DNA of 64,000 nucleotides from an uncultured SAR116 cluster alpha proteobacterium (GTDB lineage: Bacteria; Pseudomonadota; Alphaproteobacteria; Puniceispirillales; Marisalimonadaceae): assembly GCA_902622875.1 (NCBI GenBank), contig CACNRW010000005.1, positions 1 through 64,000 on the forward strand, given 5' to 3'. Both the position numbers and the translations under genes were made by a program. The notes beneath the pieces were generated by a model. That model had not been told where the DNA came from, made no database searches, and saw only the letters and a program-made list of their open reading frames with translations. Shown in pieces: positions 14,332-24,051 of this stretch (position 1 is the stretch's first letter; the number at the start of each line of letters is the position of its first letter).

Positions 14332-16754
14332 TGGATGACGTAAAAACCCCATCACGAGAAGAAAGAAAAAGTGCATTAAGCGGTCTAGGTACTTCTAGAA
14401 AAAGAGTTGAAGATGCTAGATTTACGCAAGGTAAAGGTAATTATGTAGACGATATAAAGCTTAAAGGAATGCTTTTTGGTGATTTTGTAAGATCACCAGT
14501 TGCACATGCACGAGTAAAGAACGTTGATACAAGCGCAGCTCTAGCCTTACCTGGTGTTCATGCAGTACTTACAGCAGCTGATTTAGAGCCATTAGGTCTA
14601 CATTGGATGCCAACGCTCGCAGGTGACAAACAAATGGTTCTTGCAGATGGCAAAGTTCTATTCCAAGGACAAGAAGTTGCGTTTGTTGTTGGAGACGACA
14701 GATATGCTGTAGCTGACGGTGTTTCTTTGGTTGAAGTTGAATATGAGGAGTTGCCAGTAGTAACAGATCCTTTTAAAGCTGAATTAAAAGATGCACCTAT
14801 CTTAAGAGAAGACATTGCAGATCAGAAAGAAGGTGCCCATGGAGCCAGAAGACACCCAAATCACATTTTTACATGGGAAGCAGGTGAAAAGGAAGAAACT
14901 AATAAGGTATTAGAAGAAGCTGAAGTTGTTGCTGATGAGATGGTTTATTATCATAGGACACATCCATGTCCTCTTGAGACTTGCGGTTGTGTTGCTTCTA
15001 TGGATAAAGTTAATGGTAAACTTACAGTTTGGGGTACTTTTCAAGCCCCACATGCTGTAAGAACTGTAGCGTCGTTAATTTCAAGTATTCCAGAGCATAA
15101 CATTAGAATTATTTCTCCAGATATTGGTGGAGGATTTGGAAATAAAGTAGGTGTTTATCCAGGTTATGTTTGTTCAATTGTTGCATCAATTGTAACTGGT
15201 GTTCCAATAAAATGGGTTGAAGACAGAATGGATAACTTAATGGCCACTGCTTTCGCAAGAGATTATTGGATGCATGGTAAGATATCAGCAACAAAAGAAG
15301 GAAAAATTACTGGTTTATGGTGTCATACTACAGCTGATCACGGAGCATTTGATGCATGTGCTGATCCCACAAAGTTTCCAGCTGGATTTATGAATATTTG
15401 TACTGGGTCATATGATATTCCAGTTGCTTATTTAGCTGTTGATGGTGTTTACACGAATAAAGCACCTGGTGGCGTAGCATACAGGTGCTCTTTTAGAGTG
15501 ACTGAAGCCTCTTATTTTATAGAAAGAATGATTGAGGTACTTGCACAGAAACTTGGTATGGACTCTGCTGAACTACGCTCTAAGAATTTTATTAAAAAAG
15601 AGCAATTCCCTTACACATCAGCTCTTGGTTGGGAATATGACTCAGGCGATTATCATCAAGCCTGGGAAAAAGCTATGACTTCAGTAAACTATAAACAATT
15701 AAGAGAAGATCAAGCTAAACAATTACAATTATTTAAAGATGGTAAATCACGAAAGTTAATGGGCATTGGTCTTAGTCACTTCACTGAGATAGTAGGTGCT
15801 GGTCCAGTTAAAAATTGTGATATCCTTGGTTTAGGAATGTTTGATGCTTGTGAAATAAGAATTCATCCAACTGGCTCAGCTATAGCAAGATTAGGAACCA
15901 TATCACAAGGTCAAGGTCATGCCACCACATTTGCTCAAATATTAGCATCTGAAATTGGTATCCCAGCTTCTGACATTACATTAGAAGAAGGTGATACGGA
16001 TACCGCTCCTTATGGACTAGGGACTTATGGATCCCGTTCCACACCAGTTGCTGGAGCAGCAACTGCCATGGCTGGTAGAAAAATAAGAGCAAAGGCACAA
16101 ATGATTGCAGCTTATTTGCTAGAAGTTCACGACGATGATTTAGAATGGGATGTAGATAGATTTTCAGTCAAAGGTGCACCTGAAAAATTCAAAACTATGA
16201 AAGAGATTGCATTCGCTTCTTATAATCAGGCCATACCTGGTGTAGAACCCGGTTTGGAAGCCGTTAGTTATTATGATCCACCGAATATGACTTATCCAAA
16301 CGGAGCCTACGTAGTAGTCATGGAAATTGATGTAGACACCGGGGTTAGTGATATTAAACAGGTTTACGCTCTTGACGATTGTGGCACCCGAATAAATCCA
16401 ATGATTATCGAAGGTCAGGTTCACGGGGGATTAACAGAAGCTCTAGCTATATCTATGGGACAGGAAATTGCTTATGATGAGCAAGGTAATGTCATGACAG
16501 GTACTTTGATGGACTTTTTTATCCCAACTGCTTGGGAAACACCAAATTACGAGACTGATTATACTGAAACACCAAGTCCGCATCATCCTATAGGTGCAAA
16601 AGGTGTAGGTGAAAGTCCTAATGTAGGTGGGGTGTCTGCTTTTTCAAATGCAGTACATGACGCCTTTAAACCATTTGGATTAACTCAGGCACATATGCCT
16701 CATGATCATTGGAGAGTTTGGAAGATTGCTAAAGATCTTGGACTTCATAGTTAG
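14331..16754 (+). CDS. coxL: Aerobic CO dehydrogenase large subunit, form I
   Basis: The 807-residue catalytic subunit binds molybdopterin cytosine dinucleotide and the Cu-S-Mo centre and oxidises CO to CO2. The active-site loop reads AYRCSFR at residues 383-389, with C386 as the copper-ligating cysteine. This AYxCSFR signature separates true form I CoxL from form II and other xanthine dehydrogenase relatives. Further conserved parts are IGGGFGNK near 265 and GAKGVGES near the C-terminus. Full length with no frameshift. Its neighbours coxDEFG supply cofactor maturation. Confidence 0.96.
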   Translation: MDDVKTPSREERKSALSGLGTSRKRVEDARFTQGKGNYVDDIKLKGMLFGDFVRSPVAHARVKNVDTSAALALPGVHAVLTAADLEPLGLHWMPTLAGDKQMVLADGKVLFQGQEVAFVVGDDRYAVADGVSLVEVEYEELPVVTDPFKAELKDAPILREDIADQKEGAHGARRHPNHIFTWEAGEKEETNKVLEEAEVVADEMVYYHRTHPCPLETCGCVASMDKVNGKLTVWGTFQAPHAVRTVASLISSIPEHNIRIISPDIGGGFGNKVGVYPGYVCSIVASIVTGVPIKWVEDRMDNLMATAFARDYWMHGKISATKEGKITGLWCHTTADHGAFDACADPTKFPAGFMNICTGSYDIPVAYLAVDGVYTNKAPGGVAYRCSFRVTEASYFIERMIEVLAQKLGMDSAELRSKNFIKKEQFPYTSALGWEYDSGDYHQAWEKAMTSVNYKQLREDQAKQLQLFKDGKSRKLMGIGLSHFTEIVGAGPVKNCDILGLGMFDACEIRIHPTGSAIARLGTISQGQGHATTFAQILASEIGIPASDITLEEGDTDTAPYGLGTYGSRSTPVAGAATAMAGRKIRAKAQMIAAYLLEVHDDDLEWDVDRFSVKGAPEKFKTMKEIAFASYNQAIPGVEPGLEAVSYYDPPNMTYPNGAYVVVMEIDVDTGVSDIKQVYALDDCGTRINPMIIEGQVHGGLTEALAISMGQEIAYDEQGNVMTGTLMDFFIPTAWETPNYETDYTETPSPHHPIGAKGVGESPNVGGVSAFSNAVHDAFKPFGLTQAHMPHDHWRVWKIAKDLGLHS

Positions 16755-16772
16755 TCTAGCTGATAAACAAAA

Positions 16773-17642
16773 ATGCAATGGCAAAATATTAAGAAGTATC
16801 TATATGATTTAGATTATATAGCATCAGATGAATTAGCTATGAGTATTCACATAGCTTCAAGTCTTGGTAGACCTCTACTATTGGAAGGTGAGGCAGGTAT
16901 TGGAAAAACAGCCCTCGCCATTGCTTTATCTAAATTGCATGAAACTAGTCTTATAAGATTACAATGTTATGAAGGTCTTGATTCTACCTCAACAATTTAT
17001 GAATGGAATTATCAAAAACAATTACTTGCAATTCGTTCTCACGAAACTAAAAGTAACAATGAAATAGATATTGATAACCACATATTTTCTAGAGATTTTC
17101 TTTTGGAAAGACCTTTATTAAAGGCAATAACTCAAAAGAAATCACCTGTTCTTCTCATTGACGAAATCGACAGAGCTGACGAAGAGTTTGAAGCGTATCT
17201 TTTAGAAATTTTGTCGGAGTTTCAGGTGTCTATTCCTGAATTTGGCACAATAAAAGCTGTTTCAAAGCCAATTGTAATTATAACTTCTAACAGTACTAGA
17301 GATTTGTCTGATGCCTTAAGAAGAAGGTGCATTTATAATTATGTATACTACCCAAAAAAAGAACTTGAGCTTCAAATATTGAAAAAAAAAATGCCTAACA
17401 TTGAATTAGAATTATCAAGACAAATAGTTAGCTTTGTTCAAAATTTAAGAATGGAAGATTTAGAAAAAAAACCTGGTATAGCAGAAACTCTAGACTGGGC
17501 TGCCGCTATATCAGGATTGGGATTAAAGGATTTATCTGAAAATCATGAAATCTTACATTCAACTTTGGTCTGTTTGTTAAAAACAGAAGCTGACAAGGCA
17601 ATTATTTCTTTAGAAACAAGTCAGAAATTAGCTAAAGTATAA
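16773..17642 (+). CDS. coxD: MoxR-type AAA+ ATPase for CODH maturation
   Basis: The 289-residue AAA+ protein has Walker A GEAGIGKT (39-46), Walker B LLIDEIDRAD, and sensor region IITSNSTRDLSDALRRRC with the arginine finger. In Oligotropha, CoxD is needed to install sulfur and copper in the Mo/Cu centre. MoxR ATPases act with vWA proteins, and coxE follows one base later, which fits that pairing. It starts 18 nt after coxL. Confidence 0.92.
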   Translation: MQWQNIKKYLYDLDYIASDELAMSIHIASSLGRPLLLEGEAGIGKTALAIALSKLHETSLIRLQCYEGLDSTSTIYEWNYQKQLLAIRSHETKSNNEIDIDNHIFSRDFLLERPLLKAITQKKSPVLLIDEIDRADEEFEAYLLEILSEFQVSIPEFGTIKAVSKPIVIITSNSTRDLSDALRRRCIYNYVYYPKKELELQILKKKMPNIELELSRQIVSFVQNLRMEDLEKKPGIAETLDWAAAISGLGLKDLSENHEILHSTLVCLLKTEADKAIISLETSQKLAKV

Positions 17643-17643
17643 T

Positions 17644-18837
17644 ATGCTTAAACCTACAAAATTTCTGTTAAGGTCGTCTAAAACTTCTAGGTTGTTAGAC
17701 TTTAGTCATCACTTGTTTGCTAACGGTTTTAACACTTCCTTTGATCAGGTAACTCAGTCTCTTAATGGTTTGCAAAATATTGATTTGTCTAAAATACAAG
17801 AATGGAAAAATGCTCTTAAATCAATTTATTGTTACAACTTTGATACATATGAAAAATTTGATGAATTGTTCGATTCCTTCTGGACAAATGAAGGAAGAAA
17901 AAAAACAAATATCCAAAGACAAAATAATAATAAAAATAACGAAACAATTAATACTCGAAGTATTTTTGCCCCTCCCGAGCAAGGTACACTTGACAATGAA
18001 TCAACAAATAAATCCATGACTAATAACGAAAACGAAATGGAAGCCTCTAGTAATGCAGTGTCTAAAATAACTGCCAGTTTCATTGAAAACAAAAAGAAAA
18101 CAGATTTAAAAGAACTAATTGATTCTGATTTACAAAAAAGAATACATTCAGCTGTTTTGAAAATAGCTAAGTCAATTAAACATAAAAGATCAAGACGATT
18201 AATAGCAGATAGAAAAGGTGTTAAATTAGACTTAAGGAAAATTGTTAGTAAGTCATTAGCCTATGAAGGTTATCCTATTAAACTGTATAAAAAAAGCAAG
18301 CCCAAAAAGCCGATGAGAATAGTAAGCATATTAGATATATCGGGATCTATGAAGGTATATAGTCAGATTTTTTTAACTTTTGTTAAAGGTTTGGTAGGTG
18401 TTGATCAATCTGCAGATGTATATTTGTTTCACACTAGATTGATGAGAGTTACAGAATACCTTAAAGACAATGACACTTTAAATGCGGTTAATAGGATTTC
18501 TTTACTTACAGAGGGATTTTCGGGTGGTACTAAAATTGGAAAGTCATTAAAAGAATTTAATAATGTTTATTCAAAAAACCAAGTTAATGGTAGAACAGTT
18601 GTTATTATTATTTCCGATGGTTACGACTCAGGAAGTCCAAAAATTGTTTCGCAAGAACTTGAAAAATTAAAAAAGAGAAATTGTAAAATAATCTGGCTAA
18701 ATCCTCTTCTTGGATGGGAGAATTATGAACCAGTAGCTGCTAGCATGAAAGAAGCATCTTCGTATTTAGATTTATTTGCGCCTTGTAGTACTATCGAAGA
18801 TTTAGAAAATTTAGAAAAAGAATTATGTATGATATGA
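17644..18837 (+). CDS. coxE: von Willebrand A-domain protein for CODH maturation
   Basis: The 397-residue CoxE-family protein has a C-terminal vWA domain. The MIDAS motif DISGSM is at residues 231-236 and a conserved threonine lies in FSGGTKIG. The middle part (about 85-150) is low-complexity, rich in Asn, Lys and Glu, and is probably an unstructured linker. It is thought to work with the CoxD ATPase in cofactor assembly. The gene overlaps coxF by 13 nt. Confidence 0.9.
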   Translation: MLKPTKFLLRSSKTSRLLDFSHHLFANGFNTSFDQVTQSLNGLQNIDLSKIQEWKNALKSIYCYNFDTYEKFDELFDSFWTNEGRKKTNIQRQNNNKNNETINTRSIFAPPEQGTLDNESTNKSMTNNENEMEASSNAVSKITASFIENKKKTDLKELIDSDLQKRIHSAVLKIAKSIKHKRSRRLIADRKGVKLDLRKIVSKSLAYEGYPIKLYKKSKPKKPMRIVSILDISGSMKVYSQIFLTFVKGLVGVDQSADVYLFHTRLMRVTEYLKDNDTLNAVNRISLLTEGFSGGTKIGKSLKEFNNVYSKNQVNGRTVVIIISDGYDSGSPKIVSQELEKLKKRNCKIIWLNPLLGWENYEPVAASMKEASSYLDLFAPCSTIEDLENLEKELCMI

Positions 18838-19625
18838 TAAATAATGATGAAAAATTAAATTTTGAAAATGTTTTGAAAACTCTTGAAAATAAGGGATCTT
18901 GTTTTGTAATTGCTACTGTTATTAGAACTATGTCGTCAACTGCTGCAAAACCTGGCATGAAAGCAATAATTTCAAACAAAGGTGAAATATTATCAGGTTG
19001 GCTTGGAGGTGGATGTGTTACGAACGCTGTACGTAATACAGCTTTAGAAACATTAAATTTAAAAAAACCCAAATTAGTTGTGTTAAGTCCAGACGATATT
19101 AAAGAAGATTTGGACGAATTAAAAAGTGGTCAAACTTTTCATAAAAAAAATTATTGTCCTAGTGAAGGTTCAATGGATATTTTTGTTGAGCCTTTTTATC
19201 CTAAATCAGAATTAATAATTTATGGTAATACACCAATTGCAAATGAACTAGTTAAATTTGGCGAGAAATATAGCTTCAATGTAGTTCATGTTAGAAACTT
19301 TCAAGACGATAATAATAATAATTTAAATGAATTTTCGGAGAAATATATTGTTATAGCTACTCAGGGTAACTCAGATCTAATAGCAATAACAGAATCGCTT
19401 AAAATAAAAGCAACTTATATCGGCCTTGTCGCAAGCAAAAAAAAATATCAAGCTTTAAAAAAGAAAATAATAGATGACGGTGTTTCGCACGAAAAATTAA
19501 AAGATATAATTTGTCCTGCAGGAATTTTTATAAATGCAATTATGCCCGAGGAAGTAGCCTTATCAATTTTTGCAGAAATAATTGAGTTAAAAAGATCTGG
19601 TAAAATTGGAAGTAAAAAATTTTAA
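18825..19625 (+). CDS. coxF: XdhC/CoxF-family maturation protein
   Basis: The 266-residue protein has an N-terminal XdhC/CoxI domain (VIRTMSSTAAKPGMKAIIS, then GWLGGGCV) and a C-terminal Rossmann-type part (FVEPFYPKSELIIYG, YIGLVASKKK). XdhC-family proteins bind and sulfurate Mo cofactor for xanthine dehydrogenase-type enzymes. The cysteine in GGGCV is the usual conserved one. The start overlaps coxE; a second ATG lies 9 nt downstream. Confidence 0.88.
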   Translation: MYDMINNDEKLNFENVLKTLENKGSCFVIATVIRTMSSTAAKPGMKAIISNKGEILSGWLGGGCVTNAVRNTALETLNLKKPKLVVLSPDDIKEDLDELKSGQTFHKKNYCPSEGSMDIFVEPFYPKSELIIYGNTPIANELVKFGEKYSFNVVHVRNFQDDNNNNLNEFSEKYIVIATQGNSDLIAITESLKIKATYIGLVASKKKYQALKKKIIDDGVSHEKLKDIICPAGIFINAIMPEEVALSIFAEIIELKRSGKIGSKKF

Positions 19626-19655
19626 ATAGTAAATTTAAATAAATTGGAGAAAATC

Positions 19656-20117
19656 ATGGAACTTAACGATGAAATTACAATACCAGCAAAATTGGAATTA
19701 GTTTATAAGTCATTAAACGATCTTGAGGTATTAAAATCATGTATCCCTGGTTGTGAAGAACTTATTGAAGAAGATGATGGCAAATTATCTGCAAAGGTTA
19801 TTTTGAAAATTGGCCCTATAAAAGCTAAGTTCAAGGGAAAAGTTACTTTGGATTTATCAAATGGTCCTACAAAATATTCACTTATTGGAGAAGGAGATGG
19901 TGGTGTTGCTGGGTTTGCTAAAGGTGGAGCTGATGTTGAGTTGACCGAAGATGGTGATCAAACCATATTAAAGTATGTTGCTAAGAGTGAAGTCAAAGGA
20001 AAAATTGCTCAACTTGGGAGCCGTTTAATTTTAAGTACAGCTAAAAAATTATCTAAAACTTTTTTCGAAAATTTTAAAGTTTATATGGAAGGCGACAAAA
20101 AAGAGGTTCTTTCTTAG
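19656..20117 (+). CDS. coxG: CoxG-family SRPBCC protein
   Basis: The product of about 153 residues has the CoxG/SRPBCC fold signature: a start of DEITIPAKLELVYKSLNDLEVLKSCIPGCE, then GPIKAKFKGK and a C-terminal amphipathic helix (KKLSKTFFENFKVYM). CoxG is thought to help attach the CODH complex to the membrane and, by recent work on relatives, to bind quinones. The ATG at 19656 is preferred because GGAG (19645-19648) lies 7 nt before it. It closes the cox operon. Confidence 0.88.
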   Translation: MELNDEITIPAKLELVYKSLNDLEVLKSCIPGCEELIEEDDGKLSAKVILKIGPIKAKFKGKVTLDLSNGPTKYSLIGEGDGGVAGFAKGGADVELTEDGDQTILKYVAKSEVKGKIAQLGSRLILSTAKKLSKTFFENFKVYMEGDKKEVLS

Positions 20118-20270
20118 TTAATTTTCTTTTTTTAAATTAAAATTTTAGAGGCTGGTTAGATTATGTACTTCTTAATTATACTAGTATATCTATCAATGGT
20201 TTAGGTATTATGATCAGGGTGAAATAGCGAAATATAATAAAAACTAAAAGCAAAGTTTCAGAGTTTTTCA

Positions 20271-20822
20271 ATGCAAATTAACAATTCTAATTTGGAAAAA
20301 GAGTTACCCTTAACATCTAAAAATTTAATTAAAATATTAGATGATTGGAAAATTATTTATAAAAGCTATTCTCATGAACCAGTTATGACTGTTAAAGAAG
20401 CTAAATTCGTTCAAGAAGAAATTTTTGGTTTAGACGATAGTAACGGGCATATTAAAAACCTTTATTTAAGAGATAAAAGAAAAAATAATATATTAATAGT
20501 CGCTCATCAAGATGCCTTAATAGATTTAAAACTATTAGCAAAAATTATAAAAATGGAACGTTTAAGTTTTGGTTCCCCAAATAGACTATTTGAAAACTTA
20601 GGAGTTTTACCAGGAGCTGTGTCTCCATTTGCAATGATAAACGGTGCAAAAACAGGTGTATCTTTATTTTTAGACAATAATTTGAAGTCATTTAGTAAAA
20701 TTTACGCACACCCGTTAGAAAACGACAAAACTTTAGAAATATCAATTAAACAGTTAGAAAAATTTTTTGAAAAAATAACAGTAATCCCGAATTGGATTGA
20801 CCTTGACTCTATTGATAATTGA
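20271..20822 (+). CDS. YbaK/ProX-type aminoacyl-tRNA deacylase
   Basis: This 183-residue protein has a YbaK/ProRS-INS editing domain. Typical parts are the conserved lysine in HIKNLYLRDKRKN, IVAHQDALIDLK, and LGVLPGAVSPFAMIN near residue 108. Free-standing ProXp-type proteins hydrolyse mischarged Ala-tRNA(Pro) or Cys-tRNA(Pro); which one applies here is not decidable. It lies between the cox and sox clusters, 153 nt after coxG, and is probably functionally unrelated to both. Confidence 0.85.
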   Translation: MQINNSNLEKELPLTSKNLIKILDDWKIIYKSYSHEPVMTVKEAKFVQEEIFGLDDSNGHIKNLYLRDKRKNNILIVAHQDALIDLKLLAKIIKMERLSFGSPNRLFENLGVLPGAVSPFAMINGAKTGVSLFLDNNLKSFSKIYAHPLENDKTLEISIKQLEKFFEKITVIPNWIDLDSIDN

Positions 20823-20878
20823 AAAACATATTATCAATAATTATTGACATATCCTTTTTCATAAAACAAATTCTTTAA

Positions 20879-21259
20879 ATGACATCTATAAATTTAAAAA
20901 AAAAATATATTTATACTCCTATTATTGTTTTCCTTATCTTTATAACATCAATATTTCAATCTGTTGATGCCAAAGATACTTCTTTAATGATAATGATAAC
21001 AGACAAAAATTGTTTATATTGCATTGTGTGGGAAAAACAAATTGGTAAAATATATCCTAAGACTGAAATAGCAAAAAAATTTTCATTACATAGAATAGAA
21101 GTTAAAAACTTTGTTAATTATACTAAATATGATTTAAAAAAAACAAATATAACCCCAACATTTATTTTTATAAAAAATGACAATGAAATAGGTCGTATTG
21201 AGGGATATACAAATCCAGAAATGTTTTGGTGGCAAGTTGACGAAATTATTGATAACTAA
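20879..21259 (+). CDS. soxS: Periplasmic thioredoxin-like protein of the sox locus
   Basis: The 126-residue protein has an N-terminal signal or anchor (about 10-31) and a thioredoxin fold with the pair C45-L-Y-C48, followed by the cis-proline region NITPTFIFIKND. It matches the SoxS/SoxW type of periplasmic thioredoxins that keep the SoxY sulfur-carrier cysteine reduced. Placement just upstream of soxY (53 nt) supports that role. The symbol is given by context and size; another Sox thioredoxin (SoxW) is possible. Confidence 0.7.
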   Translation: MTSINLKKKYIYTPIIVFLIFITSIFQSVDAKDTSLMIMITDKNCLYCIVWEKQIGKIYPKTEIAKKFSLHRIEVKNFVNYTKYDLKKTNITPTFIFIKNDNEIGRIEGYTNPEMFWWQVDEIIDN

Positions 21260-21311
21260 TACAATTAATAAATTAATAAATTAATAGATTAAATGTTAAT
21301 TGGAGATATTA

Positions 21312-21776
21312 ATGAAGCAAATTAAGATGAAAATAATATCTAGAAGAAATGTTCTGTATTTATTGGGAGGAACTACCGGCTCAGTATTATTTTCAAAATA
21401 TGCACTTTCTAAACCTAACTTAGCTTTAAATAAAATTAAAGAAATAAGTAAAAATGCTAAAGTTGATGAAGTTGATCTTTTCCTTGATGTTCCAGAAATT
21501 GCAGAGAATGGAAATCAGGTCAAAGTAAGTTTTGATATTGAAAGTCCAATGACAGAAGAAGATTTCGTTAAAACTGTTTATATCTTAGCTGACGGAAATC
21601 CCGCACCAAATGTAGCTAAATTTTCTTTTACAACAGATATAGGAGCGTGCTCCGCTACAACAAGAATGAGATTATCTAAAACTCAAAATATTTACTTATT
21701 AGCAGAATATAATAACGGTAATTTTGCCATGACAAAATCAAAAGTAAAAGTTACTATTGGTGGTTGTGGTGGTTAA
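21312..21776 (+). CDS. soxY: SoxY sulfur-carrier protein
   Basis: SoxYZ carries the sulfur substrate covalently on a C-terminal cysteine while the other Sox enzymes act. The 154-residue protein begins with a Tat-type signal (SRRNVLYLLGG) and ends in GGCGG, the invariant carrier motif with its cysteine two residues from the end. ATG 21312 is chosen because TTGGAG immediately precedes it by 7 nt; a TTG at 21300 overlaps this ribosome binding site. soxZ follows after 15 nt. Confidence 0.95.
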   Translation: MKQIKMKIISRRNVLYLLGGTTGSVLFSKYALSKPNLALNKIKEISKNAKVDEVDLFLDVPEIAENGNQVKVSFDIESPMTEEDFVKTVYILADGNPAPNVAKFSFTTDIGACSATTRMRLSKTQNIYLLAEYNNGNFAMTKSKVKVTIGGCGG

Positions 21777-21791
21777 GAAGGGAGGCTTGTG

Positions 21792-22118
21792 ATGTCAAAA
21801 ATAAAACCAAGAGGAAAAGTTCCTAAAACAGCTTCAGTTGATGAAATAATTGAAATTAAAACACTTATTAGGCACCCAATGCATAGTGGTCGAATGAAGG
21901 ACAAAGATGGAAAAAAAATTCCAAAAAGAATTATTAATAAATTTTTAGTAAAATTTAATGGAAAGCAAGTTTTTGGTATGGATTTAGAGCCATCAATTTC
22001 TACTAATCCTTACATAGCATTTCCATTTAAAGCAAAAAAAACTGGAACTTTCGATTTTGAATGGACAGATGATAATGGAGATAAATATAATATGTCCAGA
22101 AAAATGACCGTATCATAA
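21792..22118 (+). CDS. soxZ: SoxZ sulfur-carrier partner
   Basis: SoxZ is the immunoglobulin-like partner of SoxY. The 108-residue protein contains the typical LIRHPMHSGRMKDKDGKKIPK segment and has no signal peptide, as expected, because it is exported with SoxY by the Tat route. GGAGG at 21781-21785 supports ATG 21792 rather than the GTG three bases earlier. Confidence 0.95.
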   Translation: MSKIKPRGKVPKTASVDEIIEIKTLIRHPMHSGRMKDKDGKKIPKRIINKFLVKFNGKQVFGMDLEPSISTNPYIAFPFKAKKTGTFDFEWTDDNGDKYNMSRKMTVS

Positions 22119-22133
22119 CTTTTAGGTATTACT

Positions 22134-23408
22134 TTGAAGAAAGATAAAAAACAAAGTTTAAAACTAAATAGAAGAGAACTCTTAGTTGGCACAGCCTCTT
22201 TAGGAGCCATGGCTGCTTCCAATTCAGTTTTTGCTAATGAAGTTTCCTCAAAAAACTTACCACCTAATGTGCCTGAGTGGACTGGTGAGCTTGGAGACGG
22301 TGTAGATGTTAATCCTTATGGAATGCCATCACAGTTTGAAGAAAATGTCATCCGTAGAAATGTAGAATGGTTAACTGCAAGTAGTCAGTCTTCAGTAAAT
22401 TTTACTCCTATTCAAGATTTAGAGGGTATAGTTACTCCTAATGGGTTGTGTTTTGAAAGACATCACGGAGGCGTATCAATAATAAATCCCAAAGATTATC
22501 GTCTCATGATTAATGGTTTAGTTGATAGAGAAATGATTTTCACTTTGGAAGATCTAAAAAGATTTCCACAAACAAATAAATTTTACTTTTTAGAGTGTGC
22601 TGCTAATGGTGGTATGGAATGGAAGGGCTCTCAGTTAAATGGATGTCAATATACTTTTGGCATGGTTCACAATGTCCAATACACTGGGGTTAAATTATCA
22701 GATTTAATTCAAGAGACTGGTTTAAAGCCAAAAGCGAAGTGGGTTTTAGCTGAAGGGAGTGATTCTTCTGGTATGACAAGGTCTATACCAATTGAAAAAT
22801 TACTTGATGACTGCATGATAGCTTGGGCAATGAATGGAGAAGCTTTGAGATCAGAACAAGGTTATCCAGCTAGGCTTGTCGTACCAGGCTGGGAAGGTAA
22901 TATGTGGGTGAAGTGGTTAAGAAGGCTTGAGTTTGGAGATATGCCTTATATGACACGTGAAGAAACTTCAAAATATACTGATTTGTTACCTGAAGGAAAG
23001 GCACGAATGTTTACTTGGGTTATGGATGCTAAATCTGTAGTTACTTCTCCTAGTCCTGAAAAACCAATTTTGAATAAAGGTGTTCATCAACTAAGAGGCC
23101 TTGCTTGGTCAGGTAGAGGTAAAATTTCACGAGTTGATGTTTCTTTGGATGGTGGAAAAAATTGGAAAACCGCAAAACTACATGATCCTGTATTGAGCAA
23201 AAGTGTAGCTCGTTTTACCTTTCCTTTTGAATGGAACGGAGAAGAGCTACTTATACAATCTAGAGCTATTGATGAAACAAATTATGTTCAACCAACTATC
23301 CAAGAGCTTCAAAAAATTAGAGGCGTAAACTCAATTTACCATAATAATTCTATTGCAACATGGCTGGTAAATTCTGATGGTAAGGTTGATAATGTTCGAC
23401 TTGGTTAA
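22134..23408 (+). CDS. soxC: Sulfane dehydrogenase molybdopterin subunit SoxC
   Basis: The 424-residue protein belongs to the sulfite oxidase family. It has a Tat signal (LNRRELLVGTASLGAMAAS), the substrate/Mo region FERHHGG, and the Mo-ligating cysteine in FLECAANGGMEWKG. The C-terminal Mo-co dimerisation domain includes SRVDVSLDGGKNWK. SoxC oxidises the sulfane sulfur on SoxY with SoxD as electron acceptor, which prevents sulfur globule formation. The start is a TTG at 22134, the only one that keeps the whole Tat signal. Confidence 0.93.
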   Translation: MKKDKKQSLKLNRRELLVGTASLGAMAASNSVFANEVSSKNLPPNVPEWTGELGDGVDVNPYGMPSQFEENVIRRNVEWLTASSQSSVNFTPIQDLEGIVTPNGLCFERHHGGVSIINPKDYRLMINGLVDREMIFTLEDLKRFPQTNKFYFLECAANGGMEWKGSQLNGCQYTFGMVHNVQYTGVKLSDLIQETGLKPKAKWVLAEGSDSSGMTRSIPIEKLLDDCMIAWAMNGEALRSEQGYPARLVVPGWEGNMWVKWLRRLEFGDMPYMTREETSKYTDLLPEGKARMFTWVMDAKSVVTSPSPEKPILNKGVHQLRGLAWSGRGKISRVDVSLDGGKNWKTAKLHDPVLSKSVARFTFPFEWNGEELLIQSRAIDETNYVQPTIQELQKIRGVNSIYHNNSIATWLVNSDGKVDNVRLG

Positions 23409-24036
23409 GCACTCAATATTATTTTCTTTTTTTATTTTTTTATCAAGTTTTGTAAATGCTGATGATAGAAAATTTAATTTAGGAAAATTAGCAACCAAAA
23501 CTGAAATTGCTGGATGGAACATTGATGTTAGACCTGATGGTAAGGGTGCTCCAAAAGGAAGTGGAGATGCAATTAAGGGTGAAGAAGTTTATGCAGAACA
23601 GTGTGCTGCCTGTCATGGGGATTTTGGTGAAGGTGTTGATAGATGGCCGGAGTTAGTTGGTGGTGAAGGTAGTCTTGATACTCACGATCCTGTAAAAACT
23701 ACTGGAAGTTACTGGCCTTATGCATCAACAATGTATGATTATATTTATCGCGCAATGCCTTTTGGTGTTGCGCAATCTCTAACGCATGATGAAACATATC
23801 AGATAGTTGCTTATCTTCTTTATATGAACGAGATCATAGAAGAAGATTTTGTTTTGTCGGAAAAAAATATTGGAAAAATAAAAATGCCAAACCAAAAAGG
23901 CTTTTTACTACCTGATCCAAGACCAGACATTGCTAACACTGATGGAAAACCATGCATGGAAAATTGTAAAGTGCCAACTAAGATCATTGGAAAAGCTAGA
24001 GATATAGACGTTACACCAGAAGAAGAAAAATCATAA
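23392..24036 (+). CDS. soxD: SoxD-type cytochrome c, single heme
   Basis: This is the electron-accepting partner of SoxC. The product of about 214 residues has a signal peptide and one heme site, CAACH, in a region matching the first domain of SoxD (GWNIDVRPDGKG, TTGSYWPYASTMYDYIYRAMPFG). The second cytochrome domain of the classical diheme SoxD is absent; the C-terminal CMENC lacks a heme histidine. The gene overlaps soxC by 17 nt. ATG 23392 is favoured by AAGG 7 nt upstream; ATG 23377 is also in frame. Confidence 0.88.
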   Translation: MFDLVKHSILFSFFIFLSSFVNADDRKFNLGKLATKTEIAGWNIDVRPDGKGAPKGSGDAIKGEEVYAEQCAACHGDFGEGVDRWPELVGGEGSLDTHDPVKTTGSYWPYASTMYDYIYRAMPFGVAQSLTHDETYQIVAYLLYMNEIIEEDFVLSEKNIGKIKMPNQKGFLLPDPRPDIANTDGKPCMENCKVPTKIIGKARDIDVTPEEEKS

Positions 24037-24051
24037 ATTAAAGGTTAATTA

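Noticed and set aside
14331-16754. CoxL as a xanthine dehydrogenase or form II enzyme
   Set aside because: AYRCSFR is the form I signature, and coxDEFG follow.
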